64,000 nt of DNA from Actibacterium sp. MT2.3-13A (GTDB lineage: Bacteria > Pseudomonadota > Alphaproteobacteria > Rhodobacterales > Rhodobacteraceae). Position 1 is the first letter of the stretch, and every line of letters begins with the position of its first letter. A model generated the notes under the pieces. That model was not told the DNA's origin, did not search any database, and was given only the letters and a program-made list of their open reading frames with translations. Shown here in pieces: positions 34,286-43,267 of this stretch. Location: assembly GCF_018139985.1 (NCBI RefSeq), contig NZ_JAGSOU010000011.1, positions 62,001-126,000 on the forward strand, written 5' to 3'. The translations under genes and the position numbers were made by a program.

Positions 34286-35095
34286 ATGTTTGGCAACGGA
34301 GGCGCGGAGCAGGCGGCCCCGCGCGCGACCGCCGTGGCGGCGCAGGACGGCGGCACGCTCGCACGGGTCTGCGCGGCGCTGAAACGCAACGACGTGGCAC
34401 TGGCCTATCAGCCGGTGGTGCTGGCCGTGCCGGGCCGGGCGCCGGCCTTCTACGAGGGGCTGGTCCGCATCCAGGACGAGGACGGCCGCCTCATCCCCGC
34501 GCGCGACTTCATGGCGGCGGTGGAGACCACCGAGGCGGGCCGGATCATCGACTGCCGCGCGCTGCAACTGGGCCTGCAGGCGCTGAGCCGGCAACCGGCG
34601 CTGCGGCTGGCGATCAACATGTCGGCGCGTTCGATCGGCTACCCGGCCTGGCGGAAGACGCTGCACGACGGGCTGGCCGCCGACCCGACCGTGGCTGAGC
34701 GGCTGATCCTGGAGATCACCGAAAGCTCGGCCATGCTGATGCCTGACCAGGTGACGGCGTTCATGGCCGACCTGCAGAGCCGCGGCATCGCCTTCGCGCT
34801 GGACGATTTCGGCTCGGGCTACACCGCCTTCCGCTACCTGAGGGAGTTCTTTTTCGACATCATCAAGATCGACGGGCAGTTCATCCGCGGCATCCACGCC
34901 GATGCCGACAACCAGGTGCTGACCCGCGCGCTGATCTCGATCGGGCGGCATTTCGACATGTTCACCGTGGCCGAAAGCGTGGAAACCGCCGAGGACGCGC
35001 ATTTCCTGCAGGCCGCGGGAATCGACTGCATGCAGGGCTATTTCTTCGGCGCGCCCAGCGTCTCGCCGGCGTGGGACACGCTGGCGCCGCAATAA
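34286..35095 (+). CDS. EAL domain protein, probable cyclic-di-GMP phosphodiesterase
   Basis: The protein has 269 residues; a single EAL domain fills residues 25-265 with no sensor domain. Catalytic residues are present: E57 (YEGLVRI, an EGL variant), N111 (INMSARS), E143 (LEITESS), D173-D174 (LDDFGSGY), K194 (IKIDGQF), E230 (VAESVET) and Q250 (MQGYFFG). It should hydrolyse c-di-GMP and is soluble. The start was chosen for ACGGAGGGTGACAGG. No partner GGDEF gene is in the window. Confidence 0.9.
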   Translation: MFGNGGAEQAAPRATAVAAQDGGTLARVCAALKRNDVALAYQPVVLAVPGRAPAFYEGLVRIQDEDGRLIPARDFMAAVETTEAGRIIDCRALQLGLQALSRQPALRLAINMSARSIGYPAWRKTLHDGLAADPTVAERLILEITESSAMLMPDQVTAFMADLQSRGIAFALDDFGSGYTAFRYLREFFFDIIKIDGQFIRGIHADADNQVLTRALISIGRHFDMFTVAESVETAEDAHFLQAAGIDCMQGYFFGAPSVSPAWDTLAPQ

Positions 35096-35135
35096 AAGAC
35101 GGCCCGGGCCGCTGCATTTGCGCTAACATCGGCGA

Positions 35136-35158
35136 GCACTGTTGCAGTGCAGCATTTC
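35136..35158 (+). promoter_or_regulatory. Dyad and TGCAGCA box upstream of phaA
   Basis: GCACTG-TTG-CAGTGC (35136-35150) is a perfect inverted repeat. Overlapping it, TGTTGCA-G-TGCAGCA (35140-35154) is a near-perfect dyad, ending in GTGCAGCATTTC (35147-35158). The same 12 bases occur upstream of phaB. PhaR repressors in this order are reported to bind GCAG/CTGC dyads, so this is a candidate PhaR operator (inference). Confidence 0.45.
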
Positions 35159-35259
35159 ACCCCTTACCACTTTGGACGGATATACCGGGCGCGTCGGGCG
35201 TCGAGACCGATTTCGGCTGTCCTGTGCGCGCCTCCGCCATTCTGAGGGGAAAGGACTGA

Positions 35260-36438
<1,179 letters not shown>

Positions 36439-36447
36439 TTTCAGATC

Positions 36448-36472
36448 GGGCGCGCAATATTGTTGCGCGCCC
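36448..36472 (+). promoter_or_regulatory. Strong hairpin between phaA and phaB
   Basis: GGGCGCGCAA (36448-36457), a 5-base loop TATTG and TTGCGCGCCC (36463-36472) form a perfect 10-bp stem 10 bases after the phaA stop. No T tract follows. It may be a partial terminator or an mRNA stabiliser or processing site between the two genes. GTGCAGCATTTC (36473-36484), shared with the phaA upstream region, begins right after it. Confidence 0.55.
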
Positions 36473-36527
36473 GTGCAGCATTTCGTAACAGCATTACCGA
36501 ACGATCATTGTCCTCGGAGGAATCATC

Positions 36528-37250
36528 ATGGCAAGAGTTGCACTCGTCACCGGCGGAACCCGCGGCATCGGCGCCGCCATCAGCATCGCCCTGAAAGAGG
36601 CCGGCTACTCTGTGGCCGCCAACTATGCCGGCAACGATGCGGCCGCTGCGAAATTCACCGAGGAAACCGGCATTCCCACCTACAAGTGGTCGGTCGCCGA
36701 TTACGACGCCTGCAAGGACGGCGCGGCGCGGGTCGAGGCTGATCTCGGCGCCATCGACATTCTGGTCAACAACGCGGGCATCACCCGCGACGCGCCGTTC
36801 CACAAGATGACCCGCGACCAGTGGAACGAGGTCATCAGCACCAATCTCAGCGGCGTGTTCAACATGACCCACCCGATCTGGCCCGGCATGCGCGAGCGCA
36901 AGTTCGGCCGGGTGATCACCATCTCCTCGATCAACGGCCAGAAGGGCCAGTTCGGCCAGGTGAACTATGCCGCGTCCAAGGCCGGCGACCTGGGCATCAC
37001 CAAGTCTCTGGCGCAGGAAGGCGCCCGCTTCGGCATCACCGCAAACGCGATCTGCCCCGGCTACATCGCCACCGAGATGGTGATGGCGGTGCCGGAAAAG
37101 GTGCGCGATTCCATCATCGCGCAGATCCCGGCCGGCCGCCTGGGCGAGCCCGAGGAAATCGCCCGCTGCGTGGTCTTCCTGGCCGCCGACGAGGCCGAGT
37201 TCATCAACGGCTCGACCATCACGGCCAACGGCGCGCAGTTCTTCGTCTGA
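36528..37250 (+). CDS. phaB: Acetoacetyl-CoA reductase
   Basis: The protein has 240 residues. NADPH-binding motif VTGGTRGIGAAISIALKEAG (about 8-27), NNAGITRDAPFHKM, and catalytic S134, Y147 and K151 in ISSINGQKGQFGQVNYAASK. The C-terminal block ICPGYIATEMVMAVPEKVRD is typical of PhaB. It reduces acetoacetyl-CoA to (R)-3-hydroxybutyryl-CoA. Ribosome site TCGGAGGAATCATC. The PHB synthase gene phaC is not in the window. Confidence 0.96.
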   Translation: MARVALVTGGTRGIGAAISIALKEAGYSVAANYAGNDAAAAKFTEETGIPTYKWSVADYDACKDGAARVEADLGAIDILVNNAGITRDAPFHKMTRDQWNEVISTNLSGVFNMTHPIWPGMRERKFGRVITISSINGQKGQFGQVNYAASKAGDLGITKSLAQEGARFGITANAICPGYIATEMVMAVPEKVRDSIIAQIPAGRLGEPEEIARCVVFLAADEAEFINGSTITANGAQFFV

Positions 37251-37315
37251 GGCCGCGCCCCGCGTCCCAGGCCGGCCCGCGTGGCCGGCCTCTTCTTGCC
37301 CTCTGACGCGGGCCG

Positions 37316-37350
37316 CCTCCGGCGGGGGAGTATTTGCGCCCAGAAGAAGA
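37316..37350 (+). repeat. Intergenic element, copy C (plus orientation)
   Basis: CCTCCGGCGGGG, then GAGTATTTGCGCC, then CAGAAGAAGA. It faces copy D across about 11 bases, so the two can fold into one long hairpin. Confidence 0.75.
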
Positions 37351-37361
37351 CAGGTGTCCTT

Positions 37362-37395
37362 CCCCTTCTTCTTGGCAAAAATACTCAAATCCCGC
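37362..37395 (-). repeat. Intergenic element, copy D (minus orientation)
   Basis: Read on the minus strand: GCGGGATTTGAGTATTTTTG, then CCAAGAAGAAGGGG. The CCTCCGGC end is not conserved in this copy. It forms an inverted pair with copy C. Confidence 0.7.
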
Positions 37396-37452
37396 AGCAT
37401 CGGCCAACGCCGCGTTCTGGCCTTGGCGCGCGGGGGCGTCTATGGATCATCC

Positions 37453-38325
37453 ATGACCAAGACCCGCGCCACCGCCATCGGATTTTCCGCCGTTCTGCTC
37501 TGGGCGCTGCTGGCGCTGTTCACCGTGGGCACGGCCCCGGTGCCGCCCCTGCAGCTCAACGCGATCTGCTTTGCCATCGGCGGCGCGATCGGGCTGGTCT
37601 GGACGGCGCGCACGGGCGCGGCGCGCGCGCTGCTCGGCATCGGCTGGAAGACCTACGCCTTCGGCACGGCGGGGCTGTTCGGCTATCACGCGCTCTATTT
37701 TTCCGCCCTGCGGCTGGCGCCGGCGGCCGAGGCGGGGCTGATCGCCTATCTCTGGCCGCTGCTGATCGTGCTGCTCTCGGGGCTGTTGCCGGGCGAGAGG
37801 CTGCGCCCGGGCCATGTGCTCGGCGGGCTCATCGGGTTTGCCGGCGCGGCGCTGATCGTGCTGAACGGGCGGGCCAGCTTCCAGCCCGGCGCCCTGCCGG
37901 GCTACGGGCTGGCCTTTCTCTGCGCGCTGACCTGGGCGGGCTATTCGGTGCTCTCGCGCCGGCTGGGCGCGGTGCCGACGGCCAGCGTGGCCGTGTTCTG
38001 CCTGGCCACGGCGGTGCTGTCGCTGCCGCTGCACCTGGCGCTGGAGGAAACCGTCTGGCCCGCCACGGCGCTGGGCTGGCTGTCCGGCCTGGCGCTGGGG
38101 CTGGGGCCGGTTGGGCTGGCCTTCTATGTGTGGGATATCGGGGTGAAGCGCGGCGACATCCAACTGCTCGGCGTCGCCTCCTACGCGGCGCCGCTGCTGT
38201 CGACGCTGGTTCTGGTGCTGGCGGGGATCGCACCCCTGACGGCCACGCTGGGCGCGGCGGCGGCGCTGATCACGGGGGGCGCTGCGCTGGCCGCCCGGGC
38301 CAGCGCAGGCCGGGCTCAGGACTGA
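37453..38325 (+). CDS. EamA-family (DMT superfamily) transporter
   Basis: The protein has 290 residues with about ten predicted TM helices and two EamA repeats (about 5-135 and 145-280). Typical blocks: TAGLFGYHALYFSALRLAPA, AEAGLIAYLWPLLIVLLSGL and GVKRGDIQLLGVASYAAPLL. It is probably an inner-membrane metabolite or amino-acid exporter; the substrate is not predictable. Start MTKTRATAIG taken over an upstream extension that would run through the intergenic element. Its last 10 bases overlap the convergent DUF465 gene. Confidence 0.88.
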   Translation: MTKTRATAIGFSAVLLWALLALFTVGTAPVPPLQLNAICFAIGGAIGLVWTARTGAARALLGIGWKTYAFGTAGLFGYHALYFSALRLAPAAEAGLIAYLWPLLIVLLSGLLPGERLRPGHVLGGLIGFAGAALIVLNGRASFQPGALPGYGLAFLCALTWAGYSVLSRRLGAVPTASVAVFCLATAVLSLPLHLALEETVWPATALGWLSGLALGLGPVGLAFYVWDIGVKRGDIQLLGVASYAAPLLSTLVLVLAGIAPLTATLGAAAALITGGAALAARASAGRAQD

Positions 38326-38483
38326 GACAGACGCTCGATCTCTTCCTTGAGGCGCAATTTCTGTTTCTTGAGGTCGGCAATCACGAGATCATCGGTTCCG
38401 GGGGCGCGCTGCGCCTCTTCCACGCGTTCCGAGAGGGTTTGGTGTTTCCTGCGGAGTTCCTGGATATGCGAACTCATGGTCAT
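38316..38483 (-). CDS. DUF465 family small coiled-coil protein
   Basis: The protein has 55 residues. It starts MTMSSHIQELRRKHQTLSER and is nearly all helix, with the DLVIADLKKQKLRLKEEIER block of DUF465 (YdcH-like). Function unknown. CAGAGGAGGACGGCC precedes the ATG. An in-frame ATG two codons later is an alternative start. Confidence 0.85.
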   Translation of the reverse strand: MTMSSHIQELRRKHQTLSERVEEAQRAPGTDDLVIADLKKQKLRLKEEIERLSQS

Positions 38484-38602
38484 GGCCGTCCTCCTCTGAT
38501 GTGACATGTAACTGTTACAGTCGAGCACAGAACGCGAGTCGTGTCACGCGATCGAAGGAACGGATGCGGCGCATTTTCGCCGCAGGGTCCGCCGCTGGCG
38601 CC

Positions 38603-39358
38603 TCACGCTCCGGGCCAGGGAAAACCCGCCCCCCCGCGCAGGACGGCGGCGATGTCGGGGCGGTAATCCTCGGCGTCGGAGCCGTGTTCCGCCCCCTCGT
38701 GCAGCACCACGGGCGGCAGCAGCGCGAAGGGCGCGCGCCCGCCCTTGACCGCGCGCAGCAGCACCAGCTTGGCGCGGCGCCCGGCCCGGGGGGCGAGCGG
38801 CAGCAATTCGACCGAGCCGAGCCGGCCGTCGAGCGCGGACAGCATCTCGGGCACGCGCTCGGCGCGCTGAATCATGGTCAGCCGCCCGCGATGCGCCAGC
38901 CGCCGCGCGGCGGTGTCGATCCAGCGCGAAAGCGGCGTCGCCTCGCCGAGCGCGGTCTCTCGGCCGGTGTCCTGCGCGGCGAGGCTGCGGTCGCGGCGGA
39001 AATAGGGCGGGTTGGCGATGACATGGGTGAAGTGGCGCTGCTTCACCTGGGGCGGAAGCTGTGCGAGATCGCCCTCGACCACCTCGAGCGCCACGCCGTT
39101 TTCCGCAGCATTGCGGCGGGCGAGCGCGGCATAGGCGGGCTGGATCTCGACGCCCGTCAGGCTCAACCCCTCCACACGCTTGCCGAGGCACAGGCTGGCC
39201 GTGCCGACGCCGCAGCCCAGTTCCAGCACGCTGTCGCCGGGGCGCGCGGGCACGGCGGCGGCAAGGAACACCGCGTCCACCCCGGCGCGGAAGCCCTGCC
39301 GCGGCTGCCACAGCGCCAGATCGCCGCCGAGAAAGAAATCGCGTGTCAAGTCGTCCAC
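38603..39358 (-). CDS. tRNA1(Val) (adenine(37)-N6)-methyltransferase-like protein
   Basis: The protein has 251 residues. SAM-binding motif I is VLELGCGVGTASLCLGKRV (about 44-62), motif II GVEIQPAYAALARRNA, and the N6-adenine methyltransferase signature ANPPYFRRD lies near 114. The N-terminal LTRDFFLGGDLALWQPRQGF with RAGVDAVFLAAAV is that of the TrmN6/YfiC group. It lies 3 bases after the DUF2007 gene. Confidence 0.85.
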   Translation of the reverse strand: MDDLTRDFFLGGDLALWQPRQGFRAGVDAVFLAAAVPARPGDSVLELGCGVGTASLCLGKRVEGLSLTGVEIQPAYAALARRNAAENGVALEVVEGDLAQLPPQVKQRHFTHVIANPPYFRRDRSLAAQDTGRETALGEATPLSRWIDTAARRLAHRGRLTMIQRAERVPEMLSALDGRLGSVELLPLAPRAGRRAKLVLLRAVKGGRAPFALLPPVVLHEGAEHGSDAEDYRPDIAAVLRGGAGFPWPGA

Positions 39359-39361
39359 CGC

Positions 39362-39580
39362 TCAGCGCTCCGGCAAGGAGATGTCGTTGTCGCGCAGGAT
39401 GGCGCGGGCGCGGAACAGATCCGTGTCGCGCACCATGATCCTGCGCGGCAGGACCCCGATGGAGCCTTCGAGGACGCTCATGTAGACATCCATTTCAAAG
39501 CAGTCTATCTCCTCGCCCTGAAGGAGCGCCGAGACGAAGGCCGTAAGCGTCGGATCGTTGGTGCGAATAAGCTCTTTCAT
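39362..39580 (-). CDS. DUF2007 family protein (putative signal-transducing protein)
   Basis: The protein has 72 residues. MKELIRTNDPTLTAFVSALL, then CFEMDVYMSVLEGSIGVLPR and DTDLFRARAILRD match DUF2007, a small alpha/beta domain of unknown role. It is divergent from the polyprenyl synthase gene (56 bases between) and upstream of the methyltransferase. Confidence 0.88.
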   Translation of the reverse strand: MKELIRTNDPTLTAFVSALLQGEEIDCFEMDVYMSVLEGSIGVLPRRIMVRDTDLFRARAILRDNDISLPER

Positions 39581-39636
39581 GATCAGTGAGATAAGGGCAA
39601 GCCGCCCCGCTTGTCGAGCCGAGTGACGAGAGCGTG

Positions 39637-40638
39637 ATGAGCCTGGATACCGCCGCAACCAAACCGCATGAGCGCCTGAGCACCCTGCTCGCCCCCGAGA
39701 TGGAGGCCGTCAACGCGCTGATCCGCGCGCGCATGGCCAGCGAGCACGCGCCGCGCATCCCCGAGGTTTCGGCGCATCTGATCGAGGCCGGCGGCAAGCG
39801 CCTGCGCCCGATGCTGACGCTGGCGGCGGCGCGGCTCTGCGGCTACGAGGGGCCCTATCACATCCATCTGGCCGCGACGGTGGAGTTCATCCACACCGCC
39901 ACGCTGCTGCATGACGACGTGGTGGACGAAAGCGGCCAGCGCCGCGGCCGGCCCACGGCGAACCTTCTGTGGGACAACAAGTCGAGCGTTCTGGTGGGCG
40001 ACTACCTGTTCGCGCGCTCCTTCCAGCTGATGGTGGAGACCGGCAGCCTGCGGGTGCTGGACATCCTCGCCAATGCCTCGGCCACCATCGCCGAGGGCGA
40101 GGTTCTGCAGCTGACCGCGGCGCAGGATCTGCGGACCGACGAGGGCATCTACCTGAAGGTCGTGCGCGGCAAGACGGCGGCGCTGTTCTCGGCCGCGACC
40201 GAGGTCGGCGGCGTGATCGCCGGCGCGCCGGAGGCGCAGGTCAAGGCGCTTCACACCTATGGCGACGCGCTGGGGATCAGCTTCCAGATCGTGGACGACC
40301 TGCTGGATTACGCCGGCGACGCCAAGGCCACCGGCAAGAACGTCGGCGACGATTTCCGCGAGCGCAAGCTGACCCTGCCGGTGATCAAGGCGGTGGCCAA
40401 GGCCGACAGCGAGGAGCGCGCCTTCTGGACGCGCACCATCGAGAAGGGCAAGCAGGAAGAAGGCGACCTGGAGCACGCGCTGGCGCTGCTCGACCGCCAC
40501 AACGCGCTGGAGGACACCCGCGCCGAGGCTCTGGGCTGGGCGGAGAAGGCCAAGGGAGCGCTGGAGGTCCTGCCCGACGCGCCGGTGCGCCAGATGCTGC
40601 TGGATCTGGCCGATTACGTGGTCGCCCGCGTCAACTGA
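39637..40638 (+). CDS. Polyprenyl diphosphate synthase (octaprenyl/decaprenyl type)
   Basis: The protein has 333 residues. Trans-prenyltransferase motifs: GGKRLRPMLTLAAARLCG, first Asp-rich DDVVDESGQRRGRPT (about 90-104) and second Asp-rich QIVDDLLDYAGDAKATG (about 216-232). It makes the all-trans side chain of ubiquinone; in Rhodobacterales the product is usually decaprenyl-PP (Q-10), by family knowledge. The start is ATG at 39637 (a GTG lies one codon upstream). Its end overlaps the convergent ispE by 8 bases. Confidence 0.93.
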   Translation: MSLDTAATKPHERLSTLLAPEMEAVNALIRARMASEHAPRIPEVSAHLIEAGGKRLRPMLTLAAARLCGYEGPYHIHLAATVEFIHTATLLHDDVVDESGQRRGRPTANLLWDNKSSVLVGDYLFARSFQLMVETGSLRVLDILANASATIAEGEVLQLTAAQDLRTDEGIYLKVVRGKTAALFSAATEVGGVIAGAPEAQVKALHTYGDALGISFQIVDDLLDYAGDAKATGKNVGDDFRERKLTLPVIKAVAKADSEERAFWTRTIEKGKQEEGDLEHALALLDRHNALEDTRAEALGWAEKAKGALEVLPDAPVRQMLLDLADYVVARVN

Positions 40639-41458
40639 GCGCGCAGGGCACCACCCACCAACCCGGACGATCCCGGTGCAGCGCCTGCGCGGCGGCCTCG
40701 GCCGCGGCGCAGGTCTCGAACAGCGCGAAACAGGTGGCGCCAGAGCCCGACATGCGGGAGAGCAACTGGCCCGGCAACGCGGAAAGATCCTTCAGCACCT
40801 CGGCGATCACGGGCTGTTCGGCGATGGCCGGGGCCTGGAGGTCGTTGCGCTGGGTGGCGAGCCACGCGGCCAGATCGCGGGCGGTGGCAAACTCCGGCAG
40901 GGTTTCGGGCATCGGCGGGTTGGTCTTGCTGGCAAGGCGCCTGAACACCGCGGGGGTGGAGACCGCCGCGCCCGGATTGGCCAGAACGGCGAAAAGCGCG
41001 GGCAGGCCGCCGACCGGGGTCACCTTTTCCCCGATCCCCTCCATCCTTGCGGCGCGGGCCAGCAGGCAGACCGGAACATCGGCGCCGAGCGGCGAGACGT
41101 CCTCGGGCAGGTCCAGCCCGCTCAGCTCTGCCACCGCGCGCAGGGCAGCAGCCGCGTCCGAAGTGCCCCCACCGATGCCCGCGGCCGTGGGCAGCACCTT
41201 GGTCAGCGTGAAATGCAGGTCCTCAGCGCCGAGAAGCCGGGCCGCGCGAAGGATCGAATTGCTGTCGTCCGTTGGCACCCCGGCGGCCAGCGGCCCCGCC
41301 ACCGTCAGGCGCAGCCCCGGCCCCCGCTCCACCCGCAGCCGGTCGCCGAGGTCGGCGAACAGCACGAGGCTGTCGAGCAGGTGATAGCCGTCGACCCGCT
41401 GGCCGGTGACATGCAGCGTCAGGTTGACCTTGGCCGGCGCGCGGGCCTCAATTGCCAT
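40631..41458 (-). CDS. ispE: 4-diphosphocytidyl-2-C-methyl-D-erythritol kinase
   Basis: The protein has 275 residues of the GHMP kinase fold. Substrate motif ARAPAKVNLTLHVTGQRVDG (residues 4-24), ATP motif VLPTAAGIGGGTSDAAAALR (about 88-107) and C-terminal LSRMSGSGATCFALFE. It phosphorylates CDP-ME in the MEP isoprenoid pathway. It begins inside the 3' end of the TPR gene (11-base overlap) and faces the polyprenyl synthase, another isoprenoid gene. Confidence 0.94.
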   Translation of the reverse strand: MAIEARAPAKVNLTLHVTGQRVDGYHLLDSLVLFADLGDRLRVERGPGLRLTVAGPLAAGVPTDDSNSILRAARLLGAEDLHFTLTKVLPTAAGIGGGTSDAAAALRAVAELSGLDLPEDVSPLGADVPVCLLARAARMEGIGEKVTPVGGLPALFAVLANPGAAVSTPAVFRRLASKTNPPMPETLPEFATARDLAAWLATQRNDLQAPAIAEQPVIAEVLKDLSALPGQLLSRMSGSGATCFALFETCAAAEAAAQALHRDRPGWWVVPCALS

Positions 41459-43178
41459 TGACCACCTTCAGCGGCGCGGCGCCCTCCTCCTCCAGCACCT
41501 TGTCGAGCCCCAGTTCCAGCTTGCGCCGGATGCGGGCGGGATCGACATCCTCGCTCGGCTCGTCGGGGTCGATGAAGGACAGCGCGCGGCGCCACTGGAA
41601 CTCGGCCTCCAGCCTGCGGCCCACGGCCCAGAGCACGTCGCCGAGGTGATCGTTGACCACCGGGTCGATCGGCATCAGCTCGGTCGCGCGCTCCATGTAG
41701 GGCACGGCCTCCTCGTAGCGGCCGAGGCGGAACAGCACCCAGCCCAGCGAGTCGGTGATGTAGCCGTCGTCGGGGCGCGCGGCGACCGCGCGCTCGATCA
41801 TGTCCAGCGCCTCGTCGAGGTTGGTTTGCTTCTCGACATAGGAATAACCGAGGTAGTTCAGCACGCGCGGCTGGTCGGGTTCCAGCTCAAGCGCCCTGCG
41901 GAAATCGGCCTCGGCCTCGGGCCACATGTCCAGCCGCTCATGGGCGATGCCACGGGCGTAATAGACGATCCATTGCGGGCGCTGCGGCTCATCGAACAGG
42001 GCGATGGCGCGGTCATAGGCCTGCCGAGCCTCGTCATAGCGTTTCAGCCGGCGCAGCATGTCGCCCATGGAGACATGCACAACGGGCACGCGTGCGTGGC
42101 TCTTGGACAGCTGGGTCAGAACCTCGATCGCGGCCTCGGACCGGCCGTCGCGCTCCAGCGTGTCGGCGCGGCCCAGCTCGGCCGCGTAGAAGGCCGGATC
42201 GTCGGCGGGCACGCGCAGATAGGCCTCGGTGGCGAGGTCGTAGCGCCCCTGCGCCTCCAGCAGCGAGGCGGTCAGCAGCATCGCATCAACATGGTCGGGG
42301 CGGAGAAACTCGGCGGTGCGGGAATAGAGCAGCGTGTAGGCGTCGACCGCCTCGCCCTCCAGCGCGCCGGCCACGGTGAAGAACACCTCCGCCGCGCCGT
42401 CCTGCGCTGAATTGACGATGTTGAAGGGCAGCATCTCGCCCTTTTCCAGTTCAGCGCGCAGCTGCGCAACGCCGGGATCGGGCTCCGGCCCGAACACCTC
42501 GTCCAGCAGCGCCACGGCCTCGGCGTTGCGCTCCAGCTGGCTGAGGATCTCAACATGGGCGAGGACGCCGCGCCGGGTCGAGTGCAGCGTCTGCCCCTCC
42601 GCGCTGGCGAACAGCGCCTCGGCCCCCTCGAAATCGCCGACCAGGGAGAGCGCCAGCGCCTTGTGATACATGCCGAACACCGCCAGCCCGGTCTCCTCGG
42701 CGGCGGCGTCGAAGGCGTCGAGCGCCTGCGCCATGCGACCGGCGCCGAGATGGCTCCAGGCGCGCGCCAGCCCGTCCACCAGCGGCCCGACGGACCGCCC
42801 GGCCTCGATATCCTCGAGCGCCTGCTCATAGGCGCCGCGCTTGAACTGGTCGGCCAGCAGCACCAGGTTCGCGGCCTGGCTGTCGAATCCAGCCGATTGC
42901 AGGCGCCGCGCGATCGGCACCGCGCCGTTGACCTGCCCCAGCCCGATGAAGGCCAGAACCGCGTTTTCCAGCAGTCCGGGATTGGAGGGATCGCGCGCCA
43001 GTGCCTGGCTGTAATAGGCCGCCGCGGCCTTGTAGTCGTTCTCCTCGCTGGCGTGACGCGCGGCGAGATAGGCCCCGGCCAGGCCGTTCTGGGCCTGCAC
43101 AGGCGCGGCGAAACCGGCGGCGGCCGCGATACAGGCGGCGAAAGCCGTCAGGCGGATGGGGAAAAGGGACAAGGGCAC
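41448..43178 (-). CDS. Tetratricopeptide-repeat protein, exported
   Basis: The protein has 576 residues. A signal peptide (MPLSLFPIRLTAFAACIAAA, cleavage near VQAQ-N) is followed by about ten TPR units through the whole length, for example EENDYKAAAAYYSQALARDP near 45, VHVSMGDMLRRLKRYDEARQ and PRVLNYLGYSYVEKQTNLDE. It is probably a periplasmic scaffold for an envelope or secretion function; partners are unknown. Proteins of this kind precede ispE in many Rhodobacterales (recollection). Confidence 0.88.
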   Translation of the reverse strand: MPLSLFPIRLTAFAACIAAAAGFAAPVQAQNGLAGAYLAARHASEENDYKAAAAYYSQALARDPSNPGLLENAVLAFIGLGQVNGAVPIARRLQSAGFDSQAANLVLLADQFKRGAYEQALEDIEAGRSVGPLVDGLARAWSHLGAGRMAQALDAFDAAAEETGLAVFGMYHKALALSLVGDFEGAEALFASAEGQTLHSTRRGVLAHVEILSQLERNAEAVALLDEVFGPEPDPGVAQLRAELEKGEMLPFNIVNSAQDGAAEVFFTVAGALEGEAVDAYTLLYSRTAEFLRPDHVDAMLLTASLLEAQGRYDLATEAYLRVPADDPAFYAAELGRADTLERDGRSEAAIEVLTQLSKSHARVPVVHVSMGDMLRRLKRYDEARQAYDRAIALFDEPQRPQWIVYYARGIAHERLDMWPEAEADFRRALELEPDQPRVLNYLGYSYVEKQTNLDEALDMIERAVAARPDDGYITDSLGWVLFRLGRYEEAVPYMERATELMPIDPVVNDHLGDVLWAVGRRLEAEFQWRRALSFIDPDEPSEDVDPARIRRKLELGLDKVLEEEGAAPLKVVNGN

Positions 43179-43229
43179 TCTCCGACTAGACCTGGGCGAA
43201 ACCTAGCCCCGCCGGCGCCCGGTGGCAAT

Positions 43230-43255
43230 GCGGGGCGGTGCATTCGCCGCCCCGC
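43230..43255 (-). terminator. Terminator-like hairpin after the ETF-QO gene
   Basis: GCGGGGCGG (43230-43238) and CCGCCCCGC (43247-43255) form a perfect 9-bp stem with an 8-base loop, 12 bases beyond the ETF-QO stop. There is no U tract on the minus strand, so it may stabilise the 3' end rather than terminate on its own. Confidence 0.4.
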
Positions 43256-43267
43256 CGCACGCAGCCG

